DNA of 64,000 nt, from positions 62,001 through 126,000 of the forward strand of contig CBDBKU010000001.1 in assembly GCA_965206775.1 (NCBI GenBank), read 5' to 3'. This document shows, in pieces, positions 29,801-37,894 of this stretch. Every line of letters starts with the position of its first letter. The stretch's first letter is position 1. Under the pieces are notes generated by a model that worked only from the letters and a program-made list of their open reading frames with translations, was not told the origin of the DNA and did not search any database. The translations under genes and the position numbers were made by a program. The stretch is from VXMF01 sp965206775. GTDB taxonomy: Bacteria; Acidobacteriota; Terriglobia; Bryobacterales; UBA6623.

Positions 29801-30245
29801 GACCGGCATCCTCAGCATGCAGTCGGGTCAGTTTTATGACCTGACGCTGGCCAATTCCGCCGCGAATCTCGGCACCAACAGCGTGGGCGCCTGGCGTCCG
29901 AACGTCGTCGGCGAGCACCGGCTGAGCAATCCGACGCCCGACTTGTGGCTGAACCCCGAGGCGTTCGAAACTCCGTTGGACGCCAGCGGCAACCCGACGT
30001 TCGGGAACCTAGGGCGCAATTCACTTCAAGAAGGCGGCATCTTCAACTGGGATGTCGGTTTGATGAAGAACTTCCAAGTTACCGAGCGGGTCCGACTGCA
30101 GTTCCGCTGGGAAGCCTTCAACCTCACCAACCATCCGTCGTACGGGACGCCGAACACGAACCTCTCGAGCCCGGACGTCGGAAAGATCACCAGCACGCTG
30201 GGTCTGCCGCGTCAGCAGCAGCTCGGACTGCGGGTGAGCTTCTAA
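26807..30245 (+). pseudogene. Oar-like TonB-dependent receptor, broken by frameshifts
   Basis: An outer-membrane receptor of roughly 1140 residues is encoded in pieces. The first piece (26807-27832) has a signal peptide ending PILAQQ, a carboxypeptidase-regulatory/Cna-B-like domain (VITGTITDATGAVVPGT) and a plug domain (SGRNYQSLALLTAGV and NNFLIDGIDNN). The last piece (from about 27960 to 30245) is the beta-barrel, beginning around LVGLYPAPNFADN and ending in LRVSF with the terminal phenylalanine of outer-membrane proteins. Between about 27770 and 27960 the coding frame changes at least twice: SGIVVVPTRSRDIVGDG lies in a third frame. An in-frame TGA at 27900 blocks the barrel frame. The first ATG has AAAGGA upstream. 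Large receptors of this kind are typical of Acidobacteriota; the ligand is unknown. Confidence 0.85.
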
Positions 30246-30274
30246 GACTCAGAGGCTGAAAGCAAGCCTGATTG

Positions 30275-30295
30275 GGGGGCGGACTGGCCGCCCCC
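30275..30295 (+). terminator. strong GC hairpin after the TonB receptor gene
   Basis: GGGGGCGG at 30275-30282 pairs perfectly with CCGCCCCC at 30288-30295 around the loop ACTGG, 30 bases after the receptor stop. It is followed by TTCG only, so the T-tract is weak. The position and the eight-pair stem make it a likely terminator. Confidence 0.5.
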
Positions 30296-30528
30296 TTCGA
30301 CGGCCATCCTGCCCACGCCGAGCTTGGCGAGGATTCGGTAGTGGCTGATGATCCGCCCGGTGACGACGGCTCGATCCACGGTGGCTGTGCGGTCCCCGAC
30401 GAAATCGAGGTAGAAACTGAACGAGAGCCCAGAAGCTCCGCGAGCAAGTTCATTCTTTCCCCGCGGGCGCTGATGTGCCGAGCGGTCGCAACATGCTGTT
30501 TCTACGTGTGTTATAGCATTCCGACGGC

Positions 30529-32163
30529 TCAGATCTCTCCGCGCTTCATCTGCTCGGCCATGTAGTCGCTCGCCCGCCACGCCAGCGCCAGAATCGTCAG
30601 GGTCGGATTCTTCTCGGTCGCAGTGGGGAACGAGCTGCCGTCCATTACGAAGACGTTCTTCACTTCGTGCATCTGGTTGAATCTGTTCAGCGCCGAGCGT
30701 TTCGGGTCCTCGCCCATGCGGCAGGTGCCGTGCTCGTGGATCGCCGTGCCCAGCATTTCGATCTCCCCGCGCTTATAGGGCAACGGCTCCGCCTTCATCT
30801 CGTGCAGGATCTCTTCGGTCACGTCGTACATGCGCAAGATCATCTTGCGCTCGTTCTCGCCGATGTCGTACTCAATCCTGAGCAGCGGGTAGCCGAAGCG
30901 ATCGTTCGGCGTGCCTTCCACCGAAATGCGGTTGTCCTTGTAGGGCAGGACTTCGCCATAGGGGATCAGCTTGACCAGCGCCGGGTAAAGCTCCTTGATG
31001 GCCTGCTTGTAGGAAAGCCCGAACCCGCCGAGGCTCTTGGCGAAGCTAGCGTTCGAGGCGCAACCGATGCCCGAGATCGGGATCCCGAAGCCGCGCAGGT
31101 AGCCGCGCTTTTCATCGGTCGGCTCGAATCTCGGGATGTAGATGTGTCCGCCCGAAATGCCGTCGTCGTTCGAGGCCGCGCTGCCGATCAGCTCAGGCGC
31201 GAAGGCTTGCACGCGCAGCCGGAACTGCTCGACCAGGTAGCGACCGATCACGTCGGAACCGTTGCCGATGCCGTTGGGGTATTGGCGCGACTTGGAGTTG
31301 AGCAACAAGCGCGTCGAGTCGACGGCCGAAGCCGCAACGATCACACGCTTGGCCGGGACGGTCCGCTCGTCGCCGGTGAGCCGGTCGAAGTAGCGGACCC
31401 CAGACGCCAGCCCTTCGTCGTTGACCAGAATCTCTTCGACAATCGCGTTCTCGACCAGCTCGAGTCTCTGTGTCTCGAGCGAGTCTTTCAGCAGATAGTC
31501 GAACGAATTGAAGAATGCGCCGATGTCGCAGCCGCGCTCGCAAGCGCCGCAGAAGTGGCAAGGGTCGCGGCCATTGTGAGCCTGGGTGAGAACAGCCCGG
31601 CGGATGCGCACCACGGGATACTTGGCCCTCGTCGCGGCCTTGCGCAACAGCATTTCGCCGCAACGCAGGTTCGGCGGCGGCAGGTGGTTCGAAGAGCCGG
31701 GCAGCCATGGCGTGTCGTCATCGCCGCCGCAGACGCCAATTTTCTTCTCGACGTTGTCGTAGTAGGGAGCGATTTCTTTGTACGTGATCGGCCAGGGGAT
31801 CCCCCAGCCGTCCTTGGCGGGCTCTTGGAAGTTCAAATCGGAATAGCGCAACGAGACGCGGCCCCAGATGTTGGTCTTGCCGCCCACGCCCCAGACGCGG
31901 GCCAGCCAAAACTGCTTGCCGGGCAGCGTCTCGTAAGGGCTTTCGCGCAGCGGGGTCCCTTGCCAGTCTGGGGGCCATTCCCCGCGCCGGCGGCGCTCGC
32001 GCTCTTCCCAGGGCTTGACGTGCGACCAGAACTGGTTGCGGTCGAACTTCTGCCCGGCTTCGAGCATCAAGACCTTGATGCCCTTGCGGGTGAGGTTCCA
32101 GGCGGCCATTCCGCCGGCCGCGCCGCTGCCGATGACGACGACGTCAACTCCTTCGCTGGCCAT
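30529..32163 (-). CDS. GMC-family FAD-dependent oxidoreductase
   Basis: Flavoprotein dehydrogenase of 544 residues, predicted to oxidise alcohols or sugars. The FAD-binding Rossmann motif VIGSGAAGG is at the N-terminus and is followed by VLMLEAG. CHFCGACERGCDIGAFFNSF is a cysteine-rich block seen in this subgroup. The C-terminal GMC block has HEHGTCRMGEDPKRSALN and FVMDGSSFPTATEKNPTLT. Relatives work with a small membrane-associated gluconate-dehydrogenase subunit 3, and the gene for one lies immediately upstream. The start ATG overlaps that gene's stop (TGATG). No signal peptide is visible on this subunit, so export, if any, would depend on its partner. The subunit 3 partner is itself internally deleted. 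Confidence 0.88.
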   Translation of the reverse strand: MASEGVDVVVIGSGAAGGMAAWNLTRKGIKVLMLEAGQKFDRNQFWSHVKPWEERERRRRGEWPPDWQGTPLRESPYETLPGKQFWLARVWGVGGKTNIWGRVSLRYSDLNFQEPAKDGWGIPWPITYKEIAPYYDNVEKKIGVCGGDDDTPWLPGSSNHLPPPNLRCGEMLLRKAATRAKYPVVRIRRAVLTQAHNGRDPCHFCGACERGCDIGAFFNSFDYLLKDSLETQRLELVENAIVEEILVNDEGLASGVRYFDRLTGDERTVPAKRVIVAASAVDSTRLLLNSKSRQYPNGIGNGSDVIGRYLVEQFRLRVQAFAPELIGSAASNDDGISGGHIYIPRFEPTDEKRGYLRGFGIPISGIGCASNASFAKSLGGFGLSYKQAIKELYPALVKLIPYGEVLPYKDNRISVEGTPNDRFGYPLLRIEYDIGENERKMILRMYDVTEEILHEMKAEPLPYKRGEIEMLGTAIHEHGTCRMGEDPKRSALNRFNQMHEVKNVFVMDGSSFPTATEKNPTLTILALAWRASDYMAEQMKRGEI

Positions 32164-32462
32164 CACGCGTGCTCCTCGTGCTGGCAGCCGGGGAATTCGG
32201 CCAGGTACGTGCTGCCTTGATGGCCGACTTCTTGGATTAGCCCGATTTCGGCCGCGTCCTCGTCGATCATCGCGGCTACCCCGGCATTTCGCGCGCCGAG
32301 CGCGTCCGAGCCGGGGATAATTATGCCGTCGAGCTGTTCGAGCAGGCGGAATTGGTTCGCGACGAAGGTTTCGGGCTCGTGGTCCGCCGCGTCGAGCGCT
32401 TGGGCGGCGACTCCGCAGGCTGCGATCGAGATGAGCGCTTCTCCGCGAGTGCTTCCAGGCAT
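32163..32462 (-). CDS. gluconate 2-dehydrogenase subunit 3-like protein, internally deleted
   Basis: Small partner of the GMC oxidoreductase, 99 residues, where relatives have about 150-200. The N-terminal part is normal: a short signal-like helix, then QFRLLEQLDGIIIPGSDALG and NAGVAAMIDE. The C-terminal part is also normal: GLIQEVGHQGSTYLAEFPGC ending QHEEHA. The middle, some 60-90 residues between these blocks, is missing without breaking the frame. The start at 32462 has GGAGAAG just upstream. The stop overlaps the GMC start. Whether this shortened form still supports the dehydrogenase is doubtful. Its 5' half and upstream region are duplicated at 34190-34493. Confidence 0.75.
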   Translation of the reverse strand: MPGSTRGEALISIAACGVAAQALDAADHEPETFVANQFRLLEQLDGIIIPGSDALGARNAGVAAMIDEDAAEIGLIQEVGHQGSTYLAEFPGCQHEEHA

Positions 32463-32551
32463 TGGCTTCTCCAGCGGACAGTATAAGCAGTGGCGGGCGA
32501 TCATACGGAGGAGAGCCACACTGACCAACAAATGCTTGCCCTCGAACCGAG
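32254..32551 (-). repeat. copy A of a ~300-bp direct repeat covering subunit 3 5' half and upstream DNA
   Basis: By eye most bases match 34190-34493, for example the shared blocks around GTGGTCCGCCGCGTCGAGCG and CAGTGGCGGGCGA. The similarity includes the region upstream of the start codon and stops at the same codon area (MIDE) in both copies. Confidence 0.8.
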
Positions 32552-32608
32552 CAGTTTTCACTAAGGGCCATTTCAATCGCCCGCGGCTCACGCTATCATT
32601 TCGAGGAA

Positions 32609-34096
32609 ATGCTTTCCCGACGCGAATGGCTCAGAAGTGTGAGTCTGGGAGCCATAGCCGCCGGCAGCGCCGTCGGCCAAGGGGCGCGCGCCACGGGCCC
32701 TAACGTCCTCATGATTTCGATCGACGATATGAACGACTGGATCGGGGTCCTCGGCGGACACCCGCAGTCGCTCACGCCGAACATCGACGCGCTCGCCGAA
32801 CGCGGCGTCACCTTCCGGCGAGCCTACTGCCAGGCCCCGGCTTGCAACCCCTCTCGGGCGAGTCTGATGACCAGCATGCGCCCGACGACCTCAGGCTGCT
32901 ACAGCAACGGCGACGTGTGGCGCGACGCCATGCCGCTGGCCGTAACGCTGCCGCAGCATTTCATGCTGCACGGCTATGAAGTGATCGGCGGGGGCAAGAC
33001 CTTCCACAACACCCAGAACGAGGCCGCGTCGTGGGACTACTACAACAGCTTCCGCGGCTTTTTGCGGGCGCCCAACCCGCCGGTTAACAAGCTGAACAGC
33101 GGCAATTTCGACTGGAGCGGACTCGAGGTCAGCGACGAGGACACCGCCGACACCCAGCTCGCCAATTGGGCGGCGGACTATCTCTCGAAGGACCATTCGA
33201 AACCCTTCTTCATGGCCTGCGGCTTCTATCGCCCGCACCTACCGTTCTACGCGCCTCAGAAATACTTCGACAAGTTTCCCGAGGCCGAGACCAAGCTGCC
33301 GAGCTATCTCGAGACCGACCTCGACGACGTACCCAAATCCGCGATGAGCGGCTCGACATCGATCCGCAGCTTCCGGGACCACGACAACGTGACCTCCTCG
33401 GGCCAGTGGAAGCGCGCCGTGGCTGCCTATCTGGCCTGCATCAACTTCGCCGACGCCAATGTCGGGCGTGTGCTGAAGGCGCTGGGCTCGGGGCCTCACG
33501 CCGACAACACCATCATCGTCTTGTGGACAGACCACGGCTGGCAGTTCGGCGAGAAAAGGCATTGGCGCAAGTTCACCTTGTGGGAACGCTCTTGCCGGGT
33601 GCCGATCATCTTCGCTGGCCCAGGCGTCGAGGCCAAGGGCGAGCTCTGCGACCGCACCGCGGAGCTGCTGGACATCTACCCGACCTTGAGCGACTTGGCC
33701 GGCTTGCCCAAGCGCGAGGAACTTGACGGCGACAGCCTGCGGCCCCTGCTCGAGAACCCCAAGGCTGAGTGGGACCACCCGGCGATCACCTCCATGGGGC
33801 CCGACAGAAACACGATCCGCACCGAGCGCTGGCGTTACACGAGCTATCCGGACGGTGAAGAGCTTTACGATCACGACAACGACCCGAATGAGTGGCACAA
33901 CTTGGCGGGCGGCCCCGAGCACGCCGAAACGAAGCAGCGGCTTACGGCGATGCTGCCGCAAAACCCTTCACGCAAGAAAGTGATGCAATTCCAGGACCTG
34001 CCCGAGGAGCGCCGTCGGCTCACCGAGCTCCTGCCGGATCACTATCACCCCTCCGACGCGGCGAACTACGTCCCGCTCGACCCGGGGCCGCAATAG
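32609..34096 (+). CDS. exported sulfatase 2 (CNPSR type, iduronate-2-sulfatase-like)
   Basis: Sulfatase of 495 residues. The N-terminus MLSRREWLRSVSLGAIAAGS looks like a Tat-type export signal. The DD metal pair is at residues 39-40, followed by MNDWIGVLGGHPQSLTPNID, a pattern typical of iduronate-2-sulfatase relatives. The formylglycine motif CNPSR is at 79-83. Downstream metal residues are in WTDHGWQFGEKRHWRK. The end has LYDHDNDPNEWHNLAG. It is divergent from the GMC/subunit 3 operon, with about 150 bases between starts. It is followed by a decayed second copy of subunit 3 and by sulfatase 3. A role in sulfated polysaccharide breakdown is likely; the true substrate is not known. Confidence 0.9.
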   Translation: MLSRREWLRSVSLGAIAAGSAVGQGARATGPNVLMISIDDMNDWIGVLGGHPQSLTPNIDALAERGVTFRRAYCQAPACNPSRASLMTSMRPTTSGCYSNGDVWRDAMPLAVTLPQHFMLHGYEVIGGGKTFHNTQNEAASWDYYNSFRGFLRAPNPPVNKLNSGNFDWSGLEVSDEDTADTQLANWAADYLSKDHSKPFFMACGFYRPHLPFYAPQKYFDKFPEAETKLPSYLETDLDDVPKSAMSGSTSIRSFRDHDNVTSSGQWKRAVAAYLACINFADANVGRVLKALGSGPHADNTIIVLWTDHGWQFGEKRHWRKFTLWERSCRVPIIFAGPGVEAKGELCDRTAELLDIYPTLSDLAGLPKREELDGDSLRPLLENPKAEWDHPAITSMGPDRNTIRTERWRYTSYPDGEELYDHDNDPNEWHNLAGGPEHAETKQRLTAMLPQNPSRKKVMQFQDLPEERRRLTELLPDHYHPSDAANYVPLDPGPQ

Positions 34097-34189
34097 CGCG
34101 ATTGAACGGGTCTGCTTCCCGCTGCAGGCCAAAGCGGACCGTCTCGACGGGCACCGCCGCCGCCACGAAGCCGTCTGGCCGCGGAGTCG

Positions 34190-34404
34190 GCGTCCTCGTG
34201 CTCGTCGATCATCGCGGCTACCCCGGCCTTTCGCGCGCCGGGCGCGTCCGAGTCGGGGATGATCATGTCGACGAGCTGTTCGAGCAGGCGGAATTGGTCC
34301 GCGGCGAATGCTTGGAGCCCGTGGTCCGCCGCGTCGAGCGCTTGGGCGGCGACTCCGACGAATGCGATCGAGATGAGCGCTTCTCTGCGAGTGCTTTCAG
34401 GTAG
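34190..34404 (-). pseudogene. gluconate 2-dehydrogenase subunit 3, second truncated copy
   Basis: A minus-strand frame reads STRREALISIAFVGVAAQAL, QFRLLEQLVDMIIPDSDAPG and KAGVAAMIDEH, closely matching the subunit 3 gene at 32163-32462. At the position of the other copy's ATG the bases are CTA, so the start is lost. After MIDEH the sequence turns into unrelated residues, and the C-terminal block is missing. An upstream in-frame ATG exists but would add foreign residues. No GMC gene accompanies it. It is a relic of a duplication. Confidence 0.8.
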
Positions 34405-34493
34405 TGTCTTCTCCAGCAGGCAGAATAGGCAGTGGCGGGCGAGCATGCGGTGTTGAACTACAATGACCAACCAATGCTCGCCCCCGAACCGAG
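34190..34493 (-). repeat. copy B of the ~300-bp direct repeat
   Basis: Same orientation as copy A at 32254-32551. The two copies lie just upstream of sulfatases 2 and 3 respectively, so the duplicated block brings a similar divergent upstream region to both sulfatase genes. Confidence 0.8.
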
Positions 34494-34501
34494 GTGAATG
34501 A

Positions 34502-35863
34502 ATGAACGGTATTCTTCAGCAGGCGACTAACCTGTGCATCTTGCTTGCTGCGATGGCTTCCGCGACATTGGCGCCCGCTATCTTCGCCGCCGAGCAACCG
34601 AACATCGTGTTCATCATTTCCGACGACCACGACAACGAGCACCTGGGTTTTATGGGCAGCAAGATCGCGCACACGCCGAATCTCGATCTGTTGGCTCGGA
34701 CGGGGACCCTGTTCACCCGCGCGCACCTGCCGATGTCGCGCTGCCATCCGACGCTGGCCAGCTTTCTCAGCGGCCGTTGGCCTCATCAAACAGGCGTCTA
34801 CCACAACTTCGGAACTAGGAGGCTCGACCCGACGAACTCGTTGCCCAGACTCTTGAGAGACGTCGGCTACGCGACCTACGCTGAGGGCAAGTACTGGGAA
34901 GGCGATCCGAGAGCAATGGGCTTCACACATGGCAAAGGCGAATCGGCGAACACGTTCGTGCGCAAGGGACAGGCTGATCTGTTTACGTTCATCGACGAAG
35001 TTGGTGGGCGAACACCGATGTTCATCTGGTGGGCGCCCAAGATTCCACACCTTCCGCACGATCCGCCGCAAGAGTACCGCGCGTTGTTCGACGAGAAAGA
35101 AATTCCCGTGCCCCCTTGGATTGGAGAAGACCGTCTGGCATCGTTCCTGCGGAAAGAACACCTGAGCCTGGCGATGGAGGCGTGGCTGGACGACGGAATT
35201 GGCAAGCTCGAAAAGAAGCTGCGCGAGAAGGGTGTCTACGAAAACACCATGTTCGTGTTTGTCATCGACAACGGCTGGAGCAATGGCTTGGTGTCGAAAG
35301 GTTCGCCGTTCGAGAAAGGCGTCCGTACGCCGGTGTTCTTCAGCTGGCCCGCCAAGATCAAAGGCGGGCAGCGTTTCGATTGTCTGACCAGCACTCTGGA
35401 CATCTATCCGACGATTCTGGACTACGCCGGCGCGAAGACGCCGGCTTCCGCTGCGGGGAACAACTTGCGGCCGATCATCGACGGGAAGACAACCAAGAAT
35501 CGCAAGCGCCTGTTCGGCGCGATCTACCCGGCGTTTGTGACGACGACCGACGAGCGACCCGAGCGAGACATCTACGCGCTTTACGTCCGTGACGAGCAGT
35601 GGAAGTACATGTTCTTTGTGCAGGACGTCGTTGCTTCGCGCAACGCGAACTACTTCCGTATCCAATCGATCGAGACTGACTATCCCACGCGGCGGAAGGG
35701 CGCCGAAGACCTGTACGACCTTCAAGCCGATCCGACGGAACGAACCAACCTGGCCGCGAAACCCGAACACGCCCAGCGGCTGGTCGAGATGCGCGAGGCC
35801 GTGCTCGCATGGTGGAAGGAAACCGGCGGCAACCCGATCGACGCATTGGCAGAGAAGGATTGA
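34502..35863 (+). CDS. secreted sulfatase-like protein 3 with altered active-site motif
   Basis: Sulfatase-fold protein of 453 residues with a signal peptide (residues 1-29, ending AIFAA). The metal pair DD at 41-42 is present in FIISDDHDNEH. The formylglycine motif, however, reads C81-H-P-T-L instead of CxPSR. It is followed by a normal ASFLSGRWPHQTGVY block. The arginine is required for recognition by known formylglycine-generating enzymes and helps bind sulfate. Other family blocks are intact: FVIDNGWSNG, TLDIYPTILDYAG and LYDLQADPTERTNLA. It may be inactive as a sulfatase, act through unmodified cysteine, or serve as a phospho- or other hydrolase. It follows the decayed copy B repeat and is followed by an IS630 remnant. 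Confidence 0.82.
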   Translation: MNGILQQATNLCILLAAMASATLAPAIFAAEQPNIVFIISDDHDNEHLGFMGSKIAHTPNLDLLARTGTLFTRAHLPMSRCHPTLASFLSGRWPHQTGVYHNFGTRRLDPTNSLPRLLRDVGYATYAEGKYWEGDPRAMGFTHGKGESANTFVRKGQADLFTFIDEVGGRTPMFIWWAPKIPHLPHDPPQEYRALFDEKEIPVPPWIGEDRLASFLRKEHLSLAMEAWLDDGIGKLEKKLREKGVYENTMFVFVIDNGWSNGLVSKGSPFEKGVRTPVFFSWPAKIKGGQRFDCLTSTLDIYPTILDYAGAKTPASAAGNNLRPIIDGKTTKNRKRLFGAIYPAFVTTTDERPERDIYALYVRDEQWKYMFFVQDVVASRNANYFRIQSIETDYPTRRKGAEDLYDLQADPTERTNLAAKPEHAQRLVEMREAVLAWWKETGGNPIDALAEKD

Positions 35864-36109
35864 GGGACCGGACAATCATTCACCCAGTTGGCGCAACCCC
35901 GCGAGAATCTCGCTCATCTTGCCCGCCGCGTGAGCGTCGGGTTGATTGCGAGCTTGGTCGATTCCAGCTCGCAACGCAAGTCAGGGAGGGTGCAGATCGA
36001 GCCGGTGAACGTGACTGCGACCCGCCCATCGGCTGAAACCATTAGCTGGCGGCCCGCCAGCTCAAGTCGAAGACTGAAAGTCGCTGATGCCCCAGTCTCA
36101 CCGTAGCTG

Positions 36110-36530
36110 GACTCTCGCCCGACCAAGTTCATCCACGAACTCGATGTCGGGGTGAAGAGCATTTGGAATCGCTTGTGCTTGGCGAGCCAGGCACGCACCT
36201 TCGCATGCCTGTGCGTGCGGTAGTTGTCCGCGATCACGTGGATGTCGAGATCGTCCGGAGTGTGCCGATCGATCTGGTTGAGGAGGCGCAGCCATTCCAC
36301 CTGCGTCTGTTTCTGCTCCCTGCGGTAGACCAGCTTGCCCTCTAGGTAGCTCATGGCAGCGAACAGACATACGGTCCCGTGCCGGATGAAGTCGTGCATT
36401 CGAGTTCGAATCTGCCCGATGCCCAGCGGCAGACCCGGCTGGGTCCGCTTCAGTGCTTGGCACTGCGTCTTCTCTGGCGGATCCAGTTACAAGCCGATCG
36501 CATCCCGGAACTAGTGTTCGACCGCACGGA
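36110..36530 (-). mobile_element. IS630-family transposase remnant
   Basis: The minus strand reads RDAIGL, a TAA stop (at 36487-36489), then LDPPEKTQCQALKRTQPGLP, MHDFIRHGTVCLFAAMSYLE and VIADNYRTHRHAKVRAWLA, then FTPTSSSWMN. These are the DDE domain blocks of IS630 transposases. The piece that should carry the first catalytic aspartate (between PPEK and QALKRTQPG) is deleted, there is an internal stop, and the C-terminal part after SSSWMN is foreign. No end repeats were recognised. The element is dead. Confidence 0.8.
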
Positions 36531-36823
36531 TCGGAGGACCATCAGCACGGGCGGCTCTCCGGCGCGTCATGGTGCGGAATCCCTTCATCGACGAGCGAGG
36601 AGGCCAGGCCTGCCAGGAAGTCGCAGTTCAACTTTCGGATCTGGCAGCCGCGCAATCTCGGGACGTCGGTCCGGGACCGCATCGCGGCGATACTCGCTAC
36701 CGTCGGGCAGCTCCCCTACGAGACAGTCCACCGCGAAAGGGCAGGGAATTCCTTCGCAGCGGTGCCGGCAGTTCGCATGGGTGCGCGAGCGACCTGCAAC
36801 GCACCGCAGCGCCCGCCGCCCTG
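36531..36823. other. intergenic region after the IS630 remnant
   Basis: About 290 bases between the transposase remnant and the TPR gene end. Nothing recognisable is seen; it may include the worn N-terminal part of the transposase. Confidence 0.3.
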
Positions 36824-37894
36824 CTAGTCGGGGAAAGGCCGTGACTGCACGGCCTCGAGGAATGCCGGGTTCTGCCGCCGGAGTCGAAGCGAGAGTTCCT
36901 TGGCCTCGCGCGCCTTTGCGCGATCGCGTAGGCGAAAGTACACCTGCGACAGGAGCAGGTGCGGCTGGGGATGCCGCGGCTCGATCCGGACCGCCGCCTC
37001 GAGAGCCGCGACCGCTTCCGTCCATTCCTTGACGCCCATCAATGCACGAGCCATGGCGATCCGCGCCGGCATGTAGTCCGTTCGCAGGGCGACTGCCTTG
37101 CCAAGCGGCTCGAGGGCCTCTTCGTAGCGGGCCTGCTTGACCAGCCAGTCTCCGTAGAAGAAGTGAGGCTCCTCGTACTTGGGGTCCAGCTCGATGGCCT
37201 TGCCCAGGAACGGCAGGGCCTCCTCGAAGCGTCCGTCCTTCTGCAGGTGCCACGCGTATTCGAAATTGGCTCGTGCCGAGTGCGCATAGCGCTTCGACGC
37301 TCGGGACGCGATCTCCAGGCCCGCCCTCAGGTCTCCCGCCTCCCTGCAGGCGTGAATCGCCATGTAGTGAAGGTCCTCGACATCCGGCCTGAGCCGGAGC
37401 GCCCGCATGGCAATATCCGCTGCCTCGCGGTGGTACCGGCCCTTGCCGTACTCGACGGCCATGACCTGCATCAACTGGAACTGGTCGGGCCGGATCTCGA
37501 GCGCGCGGCGCCACGCCTGCAAGGTTTCGTCGCCTAGACTGAGCTTCTGGTTCACAACGCCGAGCAGGTAGTGCGCGTTGAAATCTCCGGGAGACGCATC
37601 TGTAGCGCGCGCGAGCAGCGGCTTGGCGGCCTCGAACTGACCCGCCGAGAAATGCATATACGCGAGATTGAACAGTGCTGGGAAGTAGTCCGGCGCAAGC
37701 TGCAGCGCCTGTTGCCAAAGCTCGGCTGCCTCCGCGGTCTGGCCCTTCTGTGCCGATTCCAGGCCTCTGTCGGTCAAAGTTGCGGGATCCGGGCGCTGAT
37801 GGGCTTGGATTTCCGGCAGTCCGCAGAGCCAGAGCGCGACTACCAGGGCTCCGGCGGCCCTTCGCTGTGCGAGATGGATCTGCCAGCCGTTCAC
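36824..37894 (-). CDS. TPR-repeat protein, exported, coupled to the CRTAC1 gene
   Basis: Protein of 356 residues made almost entirely of tetratricopeptide repeats. It follows a signal peptide (about residues 1-30, ending GLPEIQAHQ). Typical repeats include AAELWQQALQLAPDYFPALF, NAHYLLGVVNQKLSLGDE, LPFLGKAIELDPKYEEPHFF and LEPLGKAVALRTDYMPARIA. TPRs mediate protein-protein contacts. The start is a GTG that overlaps the stop of the upstream CRTAC1-like gene (GTGA), so the two products are made together and may form a complex. Paired CRTAC1 and TPR genes are common in Acidobacteriota and Planctomycetota. The function is not established. Confidence 0.85.
   Translation of the reverse strand: MNGWQIHLAQRRAAGALVVALWLCGLPEIQAHQRPDPATLTDRGLESAQKGQTAEAAELWQQALQLAPDYFPALFNLAYMHFSAGQFEAAKPLLARATDASPGDFNAHYLLGVVNQKLSLGDETLQAWRRALEIRPDQFQLMQVMAVEYGKGRYHREAADIAMRALRLRPDVEDLHYMAIHACREAGDLRAGLEIASRASKRYAHSARANFEYAWHLQKDGRFEEALPFLGKAIELDPKYEEPHFFYGDWLVKQARYEEALEPLGKAVALRTDYMPARIAMARALMGVKEWTEAVAALEAAVRIEPRHPQPHLLLSQVYFRLRDRAKAREAKELSLRLRRQNPAFLEAVQSRPFPD

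Noticed and set aside
30667..32220. 517-codon open frame on the plus strand opposite the GMC oxidoreductase
   Set aside because: Its codons mirror the third-position GC bias of the real gene, and there is no recognisable motif.
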